This document shows positions 46,927-58,494 of a stretch of DNA of 64,000 bases, in pieces. The stretch lies in contig OX637797.1 of assembly GCA_951802425.1 (NCBI GenBank), positions 3,472,001-3,536,000 of the forward strand. Reading direction: 5' to 3'. Below the pieces are notes generated by a model, which was not told the origin of the DNA, ran no database searches, and worked only from the letters and a program-made list of their open reading frames with translations. The translations under genes and the position numbers were made by a program. The DNA is from Clavaria fumosa. Its lineage: Eukaryota > Basidiomycota > Agaricomycetes > Agaricales > Clavariaceae. Position 1 is the first letter of the stretch. Every line of letters begins with the position of its first letter.

Positions 46927-48773
46927 ATGTCCCTCTCTCTCTCCCTCTCCCCAATCTCTCCCTCAGCAGAGCACTTCTCAAAGCACTTCACCGCTTCCTT
47001 TCCCTCCCCAAACTCAGGTCCACGCTCCTGGTTCGCCCGTCTCGGAGCCTCATTCGCTCGCCAATCCCTCCTCACCGTGCTCGACGGCGCAGTCCATGTC
47101 GGTAGACTCACCATCACCGACACTACCGGCGAGACCTTCTACTTTGGTCAGGCACTCGACCTCGACGACAAGCATGCCGACGTGCCCGACGTACACCTGA
47201 CCGTCGTCGATGAAAGCTTCTGGGCCCGGCTCCTCATGTCCGGGGACCTAGGCTGTAAATACCCAATCCCTTCTCTTCTACAATGCTACTGGCTCACATA
47301 ACCTCAGTCAGCGAAGCCTATATGCTCGGCGAAGTCCATGTCAACGACCTCAAGTCCGTCTTTGACGTGAGTGGCACCCTAACCTACCCACCCTCGCTAA
47401 CACAGCTAACACACACGTCCCCCCCCATCCAGCTCTGGCTCATCAACGAGTCCGGCCTCTCCGCTTTGGCCGCCCAGCCACTCCTTCGCGTCACGTCCGC
47501 CATCTCCGGACGCGCCAACGCGTGGCTCGGCCAAACACGCGCCCAGGCGCGTCTCAACGCCATCGCCGGCTACGACCAGAGCAACGCCCTCTTCCGCGCC
47601 TTCCTCAGCCGCGACATGACCTACTCCTGCGCCCTCTGGGGACCCGAGCAGGGCGGCGTCCGCGGCGACCTCCTCCCCGGGGGCGGCCTCCCGCCGGCGC
47701 CCCCTTCGACGCCTACGCCTGCGTATAACGGCTACGATGACGACGACGACGATGACGACGACACCGGCGAAGACGGCCCCCTGGAGGCAGCGCAGCAGCG
47801 CAAGCTGCAGCACGTCATCCGCCGTCTGCGTCTGCAGCCAGGCGACCGCGTGCTCGAGTTCGGCTCGGGGTGGGGCGGGCTCGCGATCGCGGCGTGTCTC
47901 GCGGTGCCCGGGGTGGAGTTCGACGCGCTCACGCTGTCCGCGGAGCAGAAGGCGCTCGCGGACGCGCGGGTCGCGGCGCGCGGGCTCGCCGGGCGCGTGC
48001 GCGTGCACCTGCTGGACTACCGCGAGATGCCCGCGGAGTGGGCGGGCCGGTTTGACGCGTTTGTGAGCGTGGAGATGCTCGAGCATGTGGGGACGCAGTA
48101 TTATGGGACGTATTTCCGTCTGGTGGACTGGGCGCTGAAGAAGGAGCGGGCGCGCGCGGTCGTGTCGTGCACTACCTTCCCCGAGCATCGGTACTCTGCC
48201 TACCAGTGAGTCGGGAGAGAGAGACCTATTACTGTGTGACCTGACGAGCCCTGCCCAGACCGGAGGACTTTATGCGACGGTATATATGGCCCAACTCGAG
48301 TCTCCCGAGCGCGATCACCCTCATCAACGCCGCCAACACCGGCTCGCAGGGGCGTTTCCACCTCGAGGTCGTCGAGTCCCAAGGCGAACGTACGCTCCCA
48401 CCTCCATTCCTCTTACTAAAACCACTCACCCATGATTATATCCCCACTTAGACTACCCCCGCACGCTGCGCGAATGGGGCCGGCGACTCGAGCGGAACCT
48501 GACGCCCGCAACGATGGCCGCGACGCACCCGAGCCTGCTGGACCGCGCGCGCTTCGCGGCGTTCAAGCGCAAGTGGCAGTACCTGTTCGCGTACGCGGCG
48601 AGCGGGTTCGCGCGGGGCTATATTGGCTTGCATATGATGACGTTTGCGCGGCCGGTGCGTTTTTTGTTGTTGTCGTTTTTTTTTTTTTGTTTTTTTTTTG
48701 TTGTTTTTTTTTGTTGCTGATTGGGTTTTGGGTTTGATTATGGCAGACTGGACCATCGGAGAGCTGTGATTGA
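46927..48773 (+). CDS. Cyclopropane-fatty-acyl-phospholipid-synthase-type SAM methyltransferase
   Basis: SAM-dependent enzyme of the CFA synthase family, acting on unsaturated acyl chains of membrane lipids (cyclopropanation or methylation). The N-terminal region (LLTVLDGAVHVGRLTITDTT, DLDDKHADVPDVHLTVVDES, FWARLLMSGDLG, EAYMLGEVHVNDL) is the lipid-binding part. The SAM fold follows: LQPGDRVLEFGSGWGGLAIA (motif I), VEFDALTLSAEQKALADARV and FDAFVSVEMLEHVGTQYY, then PEDFMRRYIWPNSSLPSAIT and HYPRTLREWGRRLERNLT. An insertion of about 30 residues with nine consecutive Asp (around 47735-47760) precedes the SAM domain. The short last exon gives TGPSESCD after FARP. The start in a CT-rich stretch is uncertain; an ATG at 46892 is out of frame. 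Very GC-rich codons. Confidence 0.88.
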
Positions 48774-51144
48774 TCTATCTTTATTCGTACTTTTCTTTCT
48801 TCTCTTTTTCTTCTCTCTTTTCTCTTTTCTCTCTCTCTACCTGGGGCCTTTTTGTTTTTTTGTTTTTCTTCTCTTCGAGTCGGTCTTGGTTGTTTTTCGG
48901 TGCCACTTTACTTTTTAAAATTATTTATCACACTTTTTCGTTCTTTCGTTCTCATTCGTCTTTTCGTTCTCTTTTCATTCTTACCGTTCTGGGCTTAGTG
49001 GCACCCCCTTCTTTACTATGTTTTCGTTTCATTTTTGTGTTTTTTGAAATTAACAGCAAACTGGATTTTGCCCTTATTTGGGCTTGTGCCTGAATCATCA
49101 TCATCAAATTGAATGGCAGAATGCAATGAAATGAACGAATCAATAAATGAACGAATCAAAATGAACGAAATGAATCAATAAATGAAACATAATTGGGGTC
49201 GTCGTCGTCGTCATGAGAAGCAGCAGCAGCAGCAGCAGCAGCCGTCGTCCGTCGTCCGTCGTCCTCGCCCAACGTTATGTACGTTCCCGTCCTGCAAAAA
49301 AACGCGTCATCGCGTCATATCTGCGGGGAGGGGGGTGCGGGGCGTGCGGGGCGGTCGCGCTAACACGGGGCAGGGCCTCATCGAGGGAGGCCTCATCGCT
49401 TTGTCCCTCTTTCTCTTTCTCTTTCCCCATCCATCCCCATCCCCATCCCCATCCCCATCCCCATCCCCAAGCGGGTGGCAGGGGGCCGGGGTCGCTCTGC
49501 ACGGCCCCACATCGCTTTGTCTTTGTCCCCTCTTTCTCTTTCTCTTTCCCCATCCATCCCCCGAGCAAGCGTCTACTCTCTCGTCCTCCCTCTGTGCCAC
49601 ACCCCTCCTTTTCCTTTTGTTGTGTGTGTGGTGTGTGCGAATGCCGTGTGTGTGTGCGAATGCCGTGTGTGTGTGTGTGCGGTCTGTGTGGCGTGTCCCC
49701 CCCCCCTCCCCCCGGCCGGAGCTTACCCAGGTCCCAGGTCCCGACACCCACGCCCGATACCCACGCCCCTCCCGTAATACCCACGCCCCACGCCCGATAC
49801 CCACGCCCTCCCGTAATACCCACGCCCCACCCCCAATTCCTCCAGGCGTTCCGCGATCAGCCCCCCCCCGTGCCTCCGTGCATTGCGTGCGACACCATCA
49901 TCAACCCACCACCGCCATCAACCACCACCGCCATCAACCACCACCCGCCATCCGCTATCTCGCCATTGCCCACGGGTGGGGTCCCGTGTCCGTGTCCGTG
50001 TGTCCGTGTCCGTGTCCGTGTCCGTGTCTGGCTGATCTGGCGCCTGGAGAATTGGGGCGGGGTGTGTGTGTGTGTGTGGGCCGGGGGGAACCTCTCTCTC
50101 TCTCTCTCTCTAGGCCAGGCCAGGCACCCGCGCACCTGCGCACTGACTCTGACCAGCCACACACACTCGCGCATCACGCGTCATGCAGCATTGACATCGT
50201 TGATAACAGCAGGCAGCAGCGCCGCAGCGCCGCAGTGCGCCGCCATGCCACGAGGGGGGACAGGGACAGGGACAGGCGATCATCAGGAGGGAGAGGGAGA
50301 GGGGGGGGAATGGAATGGAATGGAACGGAATGGGAACGGAATGGAGCGGACAAGGCAATCGAGCAAGGGGGCAGATCTCGCGTGATCACGATGAAAGAGT
50401 GCGGGGGGGACGGACGAACGGAGGCGGTGCCGCCGATCGTGGGTCCGTCTGTGCCTGTGCCTGCTGCCTGCTGCCTGCGGCGGGCGAGTGACCAAGCATA
50501 GAGGATGGGAGCCGCCGCGCCGTTCTCCGCTGGGTGTGTGATCAGGTGCCCGCCGTGCGTCGCGCGTCGAGCGTCTCTGGTTGTCCCACCCACCCACACA
50601 CCCACATACGCACCGTGTCAGATGCGCTACGCGCAACCCGTGCTACGGCACGGCACGGGAAGAACGGTCGGAAGGGGGAAACGACGACACGGAGCCGCCG
50701 CCGCTGTTCTCCGTTTCTCTATTCACCGCGACTCCTTGGGAGGATCGGGATCGAGGCAGGCGGTCCCCGGTGGTGCCCTCGTTGTCCCCCGCCCCCCCCC
50801 TCCCGCATATGGTGGTCTCTGGCCCCGCACAAACGGCGGCATGTGCACGACGGCGTTGAGACGGATGCGCGCCTCGCGAACGCGGAAAAGACGGGGTGGA
50901 GCCGGTGCCGTGTCGTGGTCCGTCAGCATGCATCGAGGCGCCCCGGCTAGATGGGTGCTTGCCCGCGCGCGGTGTGTCTGTGTCCGCCGGCCAATCGGTC
51001 TTGTGACAGATTGGATGGGGAAGGAGGGAAAAGGAAGGGGGAAAGGAACGAACGAATGGTGGAAATCCAAGTCCATGACATCAGGCCAACATCTTCGAGC
51101 TTTCAGCACTAACACCTTGCTTCCACGCCTCCACAGTTGCTGGT
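48774..51144. repeat. Simple-repeat and minisatellite cluster
   Basis: No gene recognised in 2.4 kb. T/C-rich flank to about 49080, then many different short tandem arrays: CGTCGT/AGCAGC (about 49198-49265), CCCCAT (about 49425-49469), TGTGTG (about 49620-49690), tandem CCCACGCC-type units (about 49745-49830), CCACCACCGCCATCAA (about 49905-49940), GTGTCC (about 49986-50030), CTCTCT (about 50090-50112), GGGACA (about 50256-50276) and AATGG (about 50308-50345). A TTTCTCTTTCCCCATCCAT block occurs twice (about 49410 and 49537). Long open frames here are by-products of lack of stops in GC-rich repeats. Confidence 0.75.
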
Positions 51145-52628
51145 TCAGAATATATATGCGCTGTTTAACGGAATAATGAGGTGCAAATGAGAAGGAAAGG
51201 GTGAATACGCACTGTCGTTGAGTGGGAATGCATCCTCGAACAAAGCCTCATCATAATCAAGGTCTATGGCAGGATTAATGGTTGGTGGCGATGAAATGAA
51301 GAGAAACACACCGTGGCCACTCATCAGCGCCCTCCCATAAGCCTTTCGTGTCTCCAAATCGGCGCTTGCTAGCCAGTCAAGCTCCCTGCGACGTGCCGCG
51401 GCAGAGTACTGGACCCGGTCCTGCCCAGGTAGGGTTTGGAAGTCCTCATCCTGGTCCCCCATTTCAACCTCTTCACTAGAATCCCCCTCAACGAGCTTCG
51501 CATGGTTAGGCCTTGCGGCTCTTCCTTCATATTGTCGCCTAAGAGCATGTATATTACTCGCGGCCGCCTCCCCTTTCGAGCCCTTGGTCGGCACGGGTCT
51601 CCAGTAGATGAGATCTACCAAGTCCATAGTACGGTGCATGAGTTCCGTTACATCGTGTGGGAGGGGCCTCGAAGGAGGGTCCTGCTTGATCATCTCAAAG
51701 TAGCGCCGGAATTTGATCTCGGCATTTAGGATTACAAGAAAAATATTTAATCGCTCGCAAAGGGCACGGTCGCCAGAATTGGCGGGGAAAGGCGGCAAGC
51801 GAGGGCTATTCGGATCGGGTGATTCGCGAAGATATCGGTCCTCCGCTGCAACATAATGCTTGAGGGTTCTGGCCCCGGGACTATAGACTGTGAGGACGGT
51901 GTCTCCAGGGAGGAAATGTTCGGGATGTAACGCGACAAGTTCGAGCTCTGGGTTGATGACACTTGGCGCAAAGAACTGTTCACAAGAAGGTTGGCGCCCT
52001 GCAACACTGATGAGACAGGCACTCACATCGAGGGAACGGGGAAGCGCAATTCCAGTTTCATCCAATATCCGCTGTCGGCGATCGTTATCTAATCCGACCA
52101 TCTCCAGAAGGACATTGAGAGTTGATGAAGATGCCGTCACCGCAATGAAAGCATAAATGTCGAGCGATGCGTGGATAAATATTTCGACTGTTCAAGATTA
52201 GAGAGGCCTCGTTGGACTAACTTTCAAGTTCAAACTTACGGTAAGTGAGATTACACGAATCATTAAGGGTGAAGTTTTCATCGGGAACGATACGCAAAAC
52301 ATCGAAAATGACCTCCTCCTAGGAAAATATTCAGAAACTGTGGCCAATGTCCACCCATGAACCTTCCGCTTACGATTAGACGGGGATCTGCACCCTTATC
52401 GCGAACCGCATTGACCCAGTGCGCGAGCTGGTGTGTGTACTTGATGGACTTTGTTATGAGGCAGCCTTCGGGAAGGTAGACCCTGCCCGCGGTTCCTAGG
52501 CTAGACGATGCGTTGGAGACTGAGCCAGGTGCGCGCCGGATGGGAGGAAGATCCAGATGGGGTAACGCTGGGACTCTTGCGAATGGTTTGACGATGGAAA
52601 TGCGGTTTTCCTTCGTGAGCCGCGACAT
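51145..52628 (-). CDS. HNH-endonuclease-like domain protein of the fungal type
   Basis: Protein with features of the fungal HNH nuclease family (His-Asn-His metal finger). The first exon starts MSRLTKENRISIVKPFARVP and has EGCLITKSIKYTHQLAHWVN (Cys and the AH of the first His). The second gives NDSCNL with the central Asn; after an intron LEIFIHASLDIYAFIAVTAS supplies the last His. A long third exon follows with LVALHPEHFLPGDTVLTVYS and acidic, Arg-rich segments with no further recognised domain. About 420 residues. Such genes occur in many copies in mushrooms; whether this one cuts DNA is unknown. Assignment rests on motif spacing only. Confidence 0.62.
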
Positions 52629-52955
52629 CAGGTTACGGGAAACGGGCAGTTGTCAAGATTAGAAGGACGACTATGACCATAACGTGACTCTGGACAGGGA
52701 CAGGATAATATTTCCAGTATTGCCCCTCATACACAACAGAAGTATCGACATTGTTATTCCAAGAAAATCCAGCCATCATTCCCAATCTGATGCAGGCGCT
52801 GCATCTCTATGGCGGGGAAGAGACCAAGCGGCTGCTGAACGTAACTTTTTTCTTTTTTGGCTACGTTTGGCAGCCGATTTGTCATCGTTGATGAGCCAGC
52901 GACTTATCCCAACGAGGTCAGCGGGCTTTTAGGAACGGCAACCACTTCCTCGAAA
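52629..52955. promoter_or_regulatory. Divergent intergenic region
   Basis: 327-bp spacer between the starts of the HNH (-) and GNAT (+) genes. Nothing beyond a short poly-T run near 52850 was seen. Confidence 0.35.
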
Positions 52956-53830
52956 ATGGCCGAGGCTCAACTAACGGTGCGGCCGTTCCAACCCGCTGAC
53001 AAAAAGCAAGTCCTTTTCGCGATTGGCATGACTAACATGGAGGACCTGACTGTTGCGAACCGACTTGGTCTGTCGATGTTTGCCATCCCTCTTCTCAACC
53101 TGACAGTGTGCTATATATGTACAGTTTATCGCAATCCGATTACCCTCACAGTATGGGTAGCACTATCGTGCATGTTTATCGAGCACATGAAGTGGTGGCC
53201 AGACCACTCTCGTGATTTTTTGGCTTACCTCAATATGGTCTACCCTTTTGCCTCCATGGCCGCTATAGTCCTACTATCAGTTAATTGGTCAGCCTCCAGC
53301 CATTGTAAATGTTGTATTATCATGCAAACTTGCTGCTTCCCAGGATACATCGACCATATTTCGAAAGGCGAACAGAAGGTGTCCTCCGACGCCAGCCTGA
53401 GATGCTGGACCTCCTTTCCTACTACTCTCATCCCAAATCATCTGGACTCTGGATACTTGAATATCGTGCACAATTCATTGGGCTCATCGCCGTCGATGCA
53501 TCTCAGCTCGCCAACGATGACCCCAACAGCGGGTCGCAAGGGGCCTCATCCGTCGCAACTATTCGCCACTTCTATGTCGATAGATTGTACCGAGCGGCTG
53601 ATGTACAGTCGGTCCTTCTCGTACACGCTGTGCGGCATGCCTTCAGTTCAGACGACAGGGTCGAGTGCATCAGAGCCCCGGATTCCCCGTTGAAGCCATA
53701 TGCCAGAGATGCTCTGCGCAGGGTTGGGTTCAAACTCGAGAAGTCCACGGAGAAGGTTGGCCTACTCAGATGGGAACTCGGAACGAGCGTGTTGTCACGA
53801 GAGCAGTGGGAAAAATCAAGTCGCACTTGA
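52956..53830 (+). CDS. GNAT-family N-acetyltransferase-like protein
   Basis: Putative acetyl-CoA-dependent acyltransferase with membrane-like segments. Two exons: MAEAQLTVRPFQPADKKQVL, then a hydrophobic stretch (LSMFAIPLLNLTVCYICTVY and MVYPFASMAAIVLLSVNW), intron near 53287-53343, then IHRPYFERRTEGVLRR, SSGLWILEYRAQFIGLIAVD, ASSVATIRHFYVDRLYRAAD (GNAT motif A region), VQSVLLVHAVRHAF and the end ALRRVGFKLEKSTEKVGLLR. The R/Q-x-x-G-x-A loop for CoA is not obvious (reads YRAADVQ), so activity is uncertain. About 270 residues. The pattern matches a basidiomycete family of membrane-anchored GNAT proteins. An upstream in-frame ATG at 52857 was not preferred. Confidence 0.7.
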
Positions 53831-54289
53831 TGTTTAGACAATATTATGCGGATCAAAGTAGTGCTACGATTGCTGACAATGACAGGTATGAGCTAATTGT
53901 CCGTAGATCCTTGGTCGACGGTATTATTGATAATAAAATAAATGTTTCCATGGATTCCGCTACCCTAATGTACCACCTATACAACTGGTACCTTTCCTGC
54001 CAGTGGGTCAGCGCACGTCAGACCAGCAGGCCAATGAGTAGTCAATTGCAGTGGCTAATATGTATATGTCAGGAAGCTGAGACAACTGTCAAGGTAGTGG
54101 CAAGCCCTCTGACAAAAACCATTGCAGGTTCAAAACTGCTCCCTCTACTTGCTTTATCTTGCCTCTCCTATGGTACTTGGACACCCCATCTTGCGGTTAC
54201 ATAATCTATTCACCCAAAAAAAGAAAGGCACTAGCACTTGCGCGTCGCGACCCACGACTTGCGACATCACCGGTGCATCACCTTTTACA
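53831..54289. other. Intergenic region
   Basis: Between the GNAT stop and the proteasome start. No gene-like frame with support; ordinary composition. Confidence 0.35.
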
Positions 54290-55408
54290 ATGTCAAGAAC
54301 GTCCTACGACCGGTAGGCATCCATTTACACATCTAACTTGTCGCTCCAATTTCTGTTGCAGTTATCTCACAGTTTTCTCTCCCGAGGGTCGGCTCTACCA
54401 AGTAGGTGAGCGATAATCGACGAGGTCTGGTTTCAAGCAGCACAAAACATTTGTAGAATATGCTTTCAAGGCCATCTCCTCTTCTGGTCATACTGCTATT
54501 GCTGTGAGGGGGAAGGACACGGCGGTCATCATCACGCAGAAGAAGATTCCGGTACGTTCATTCCCCATCTCCACCGCCAGATTTGCTTATTGGTGTTCAG
54601 GACAAACTCCTCGACGCGTCAACGGTCACTCACTTGTTCAACATCACTTCAACCATCGGCTGCGCAGTGACAGGCCTGATTGGTGCGTGGTCTGTCCGCA
54701 TTTCAGCATATTCATCCTCTCATGTATTGCGCAACCAGCCGACGGACATGCACAAGTTTACCGGGCTCGCGCCGAATCCGCCGAATTTAGCTACAGAAAC
54801 GGATATGACATTACGGCTGACGCCCTAGCGCGACGGCTTGCAGATATTAATCAAGTATATACTCAACGAGCGGCAATACGACCTCTGGGCATTGGTATGT
54901 CTCCCGAATCAACACCGTCAATCGTAGTCACCGCGCTTACGACTTACTATGTCTAGCAATGATTATCATCGGCCTCGACTCACAACTCGGGCCACAGGTG
55001 TATAAGCTTGATCCTGCAGGTTACTTCGTAGGCTTCCATGCGACAGCGGCAGGCCAAAAGCAGCATGAAGCGATGAATCATCTCGAGAAAAAGTGGAAGA
55101 AGTTAGACTCGGGGAAAGGCGCGGACAACGCTGCTGCCGCTGGTAAACTTCTGAGCCGAGCAGAGGTCATCGAGGTCTGCTTCCATCTTCCCATACCCAC
55201 ATTAGTATTGAATAACGTCTCTGGGTATTGATAGATGGCCATCGAGGCGATGTCAGTTGTCCATGCCACCGACTACAAGCCAGGAGAGATTGAGATCGGA
55301 ATTGTCTCCACTGCAGACGAAGAGCTTGGGAAGACCAAGGGGAGATGGCGCGTCATGTCTGACGATGAGGTGGAGAGGCATCTATTGGCTTATGCTGAAA
55401 GAGATTGA
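54290..55408 (+). CDS. SCL1: 20S proteasome subunit alpha type-6 (alpha1, SCL1)
   Basis: Subunit of the outer alpha ring of the 20S proteasome. A short first exon (MSRTSYDR) joins [14 protein letters not shown], then [95 protein letters not shown] and [20 protein letters not shown]. The C-terminal part has [40 protein letters not shown] and ends LLAYAERD. The [24 protein letters not shown] start and PLGIAM motif are diagnostic for alpha1. About 260 residues with six or more introns of 50-80 nt. Intact. Confidence 0.95.
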
Positions 55409-56135
55409 GTGATTGGACACTGTACTGCTGTAAAACAACCTCGACGATCATTCTATTGAGACCTAATAGCAGCTCCGCCGATGTAAGACACGTTCAGAAT
55501 CAAGATGTCCATTATTTCAGAGCCCCTCCACTCTGAGCAGGTCCGATAAGTGCGGTCAGGCTAGGCAAAATGAGAAGCGTACAAGGACAGCTTGGATCTC
55601 CGCTTCCTCCAACATACGTCCTCTCGGTCTCCAAAACCTGGTGGGCGCTTCCCAGTATTCCGAGAAGGCGCTTGGACGGGAGTAGCCTTCCCTTGGAGCA
55701 GAAGAGAGACGTCCAGAATGCCCAGTCTTAGATCTTGGACTCGGAGTAATCCTAGAGAGGCTCTCTGGCGGCGCCTGCGGGTGCGCTTGTGGTGGTGAAG
55801 GCGCTATGGGCTCGTCCATCAGAGGTACGCTCACACGACTGCGACATGACGCAAAAAGAGACGAACCAGATGGCCAGATGCGCTTGCCAAGGAACCTAAT
55901 AAGTGGATGGTACGTCCTAACCATCATTGAGTTGGAGAAGCTTCTTTCATCACGAGATAGGCAGTTACATCACGAGTCTGGTAAATAACACAACTGCGGC
56001 ATCTCAACTAGTTTACGTGACCTCAACTACCTCACACCTTCGTATCTGACTTGTGTAAGAGATCACCTATATCATAGCCGAGGGCTAAGCAATCTACAAA
56101 GCGGTCGTAGAATAGCAGACACAATATTACGTCAC
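55409..56135. other. Intergenic region with an unassigned frame
   Basis: A minus-strand frame at 55556-55927 (123 aa, Pro/Ser/Arg-rich) has no recognised features and is not called a gene. The remaining sequence shows nothing notable. Confidence 0.3.
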
Positions 56136-58010
56136 TCAAGCATCTGTTACAATGACTGTCTTCGTCACCATAGGCATTGGTTTATCGAGGCCCTCTTCCT
56201 CCTGCCATACGCAACAGATGGGTCAGACAACGTGAAGTGTCGTCGACGGCCGCGGAATACTCACTAAATTTGTTCGGACAAGCCTGAAGGCATCGTGGCT
56301 ATGGCTGGTAATGTGCGTGATGGTTGGACGTCTCTCATTCAAAATGCCGCGAGCATTGAGTCTAACGAGCGTAAGTACAAGATGGAATCGATGAAAAGGG
56401 CTGGTTGTGGCTTACATGGCAACTAGAATCGCGTCATTAGTCTGCTAAGTACATATATATGGACCAGAGTGTAAGACTCACAGAAAACATTCGCATACAA
56501 CTTGGTAAGGTTGATATGGACAGGCAGCCTTGACATTTGACTGTTAGCCAAGGACGGCTAGGGGAGTATTGTCGACACGCATACCAGTAGATATGATGAC
56601 GTGAAGCAAAGAACAATATCACCAGCGTAATCTGAATGAGGGTCACGAGGGCGCCTCGCTCGATGGTGAACTCCATCAGCAGTTTAATGATCGAATCAGA
56701 ACTGTAGCCATGTTATCAAGTCGTTCATGAAATGTCGGCCCGGCTTACCCGCGAAGTCCCGTTTTCGACTCCAACAGAAAGGTGCACATGCCAATGGTAG
56801 CTATGATGTCTGTGAGAGCGCTGAATCCCTTCTGCAGTCCGAAGAAGAGCTGAAAAAATAGAATGATTGGCTGACAGAATCCTCTCGGAAAGTAGAGACC
56901 GGACACACCGCAAATCTGGGATGTTTCTCTGTGAGCACCAAACGCTTGTAAAGAATCATGGCAGCGGCGCAGGCTGTCATGACATGGACATTTGAAACTA
57001 TCATTGTACGTATGGGCTTGAGCTCACCTACTCCAAAAGCTACGCGGTACCATCAGCAAGATGATACTAAAAGTTTTGAAACGCCTTACCGAATCCCAGA
57101 AATGCACAAAGGGCCTTACAGAACATAGTGACTCAACATTCTCGTGAACCAGGGGGACGACTTGAAACTTACAACAATTGCTGGCACGACAGAGAGTGAC
57201 CTTCTTCTTTTCGTCACTAGAGGGCAAGTTAGGAAAGGCAGAGCTGAGAATATAGGACGTATTACCTAGGTATAATTGCCGTGCAAAGAACAGTTGAGCA
57301 CTGGATCATTCAATGTTTCAATTGAATCAAAAGGAAAGCCACAGGAACAGCCCACATAAAGGTTATAATCGTAGACAATAAGCAATCAATCGATAGTCCT
57401 CTGGAGTAAAACCCGGTTGAAGGTCACCCAAACAAACAGGTGGATGATCGTGCATACAATGTGAACGTGCCAAGGGGTGCTAACGATCCGAAATGTGGTA
57501 TCTGGTATAAGTCGCTGACATTCAGTAAGTTTAAACAACGCCGCGCAACGTTCCTTACCAAATAATTGTATACAGCCTGCGCGATTAGACAAGTTGACAC
57601 GAGATCGAGCGTTCTAAATAACTTTCAGAGACGGTTTTCACCAGGGCATCTCTTTCCCTTACATCATAATTGCAGCCTAGAGAATATTTCAAGAGTTGCA
57701 TTGGCATGACCAACAAAGGAACTCACGATCAACTTGATTCCCCAGGGATCGCGAGCTGACAAGAAGTAGATATATGATTGAAGTATGCAAATCCCGCCAA
57801 GGCTGTGGTGGAATGTGAAGGGAGGGAACATGTCATCGGAACTTCGGTAACGCTGCTCGCTGCTAACCTGACTGCCACAACGAAGCCTGGTATCGCCAAA
57901 CGACTTGACATTCAGCAAAGTCCACCTCAGAAGAAATGGCCCGTACCAAAAAAGACCGGTGCCATAACTGGTGACAGATCGATGCCATTTGAATCCGAGT
58001 TACTCGACAT
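56136..58010 (-). CDS. DUF6534-type fungal integral membrane protein, copy B
   Basis: Paralogue of the gene at 11882-13776, on the opposite strand 42 kb away. Starts MSSNSDSNGIDLSPVMAP at 58010, then FFGFVVAVSLGGICILQSYI, LSARDPWGIKLI, a 14-nt exon (GCTGCAATTATGAT), TLDLVSTCLIAQAVYNYL, QLFFARQLYL, TKRRRSLSVVPAIV, ALCAFLGFG, AFGV, ACAAAMILYKRLVLTEKHPR, LFFGLQKGFSALTDIIATIG, MEFTIERGALVTLIQITL, VHINLTKLYANVF, a 7-nt exon (TTGCCAT), LNARGILNERR and a tail ending MVTKTVIVTDA. Multi-pass membrane protein; function unknown. About 300 residues and apparently intact. Exon borders agree with copy A throughout. Confidence 0.8.
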
Positions 58011-58494
58011 TGTGGTCAGCGAAGACTTCAGACGAAGATGAAGGGCAAGGGGAGGGATGTGAGAAACGAAAAAACGTTGGATGTTTGTGTTATGAAATAA
58101 ATACAGTAGTCGGCCTTGGGGCCCCGGCTAGATCAGACCTCATCCCTGAAAATTTGATCTCCTAGAATAGACTAGAGACATTGGAATTTGCTTTGAAAGA
58201 AGTTGAAACGACTGACAGTATGCATATGTAGTGTACGCTTATGCTCCACGATGTCCCATGATACACCATTCCTTGACATCTAAGTCTAAGCCTGCAAGGA
58301 TTAGGCTGGACGTACTTATGGTATGGTGGGCCCATATTATACGGCTCGATAGGCCCTAGATGGCGGTTAACAGACTTGACGTGTGGCATCCATCACATCA
58401 ATAGAATTTGGCATAGATAGCGCCTTTGGCAAGCAAAGTCACGTGCATCATGTTTTATCGTAATACCTTTACCGTAACCACCTTCCAAGTGACC
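58011..58494. other. Divergent intergenic region
   Basis: Between the starts of DUF6534 copy B (-) and the VOA1-like gene (+). No motif of note; the 37-bp duplication seen ahead of copy A is absent here. Confidence 0.35.

Noticed and set aside
49182..50501. Open frames of 439 and 390 codons in the repeat cluster
   Set aside because: They overlap in different frames, consist of repeat-derived His/Pro/Ser/Arg/Val runs and have no splice or family support; GC-rich repeats simply lack stop codons.
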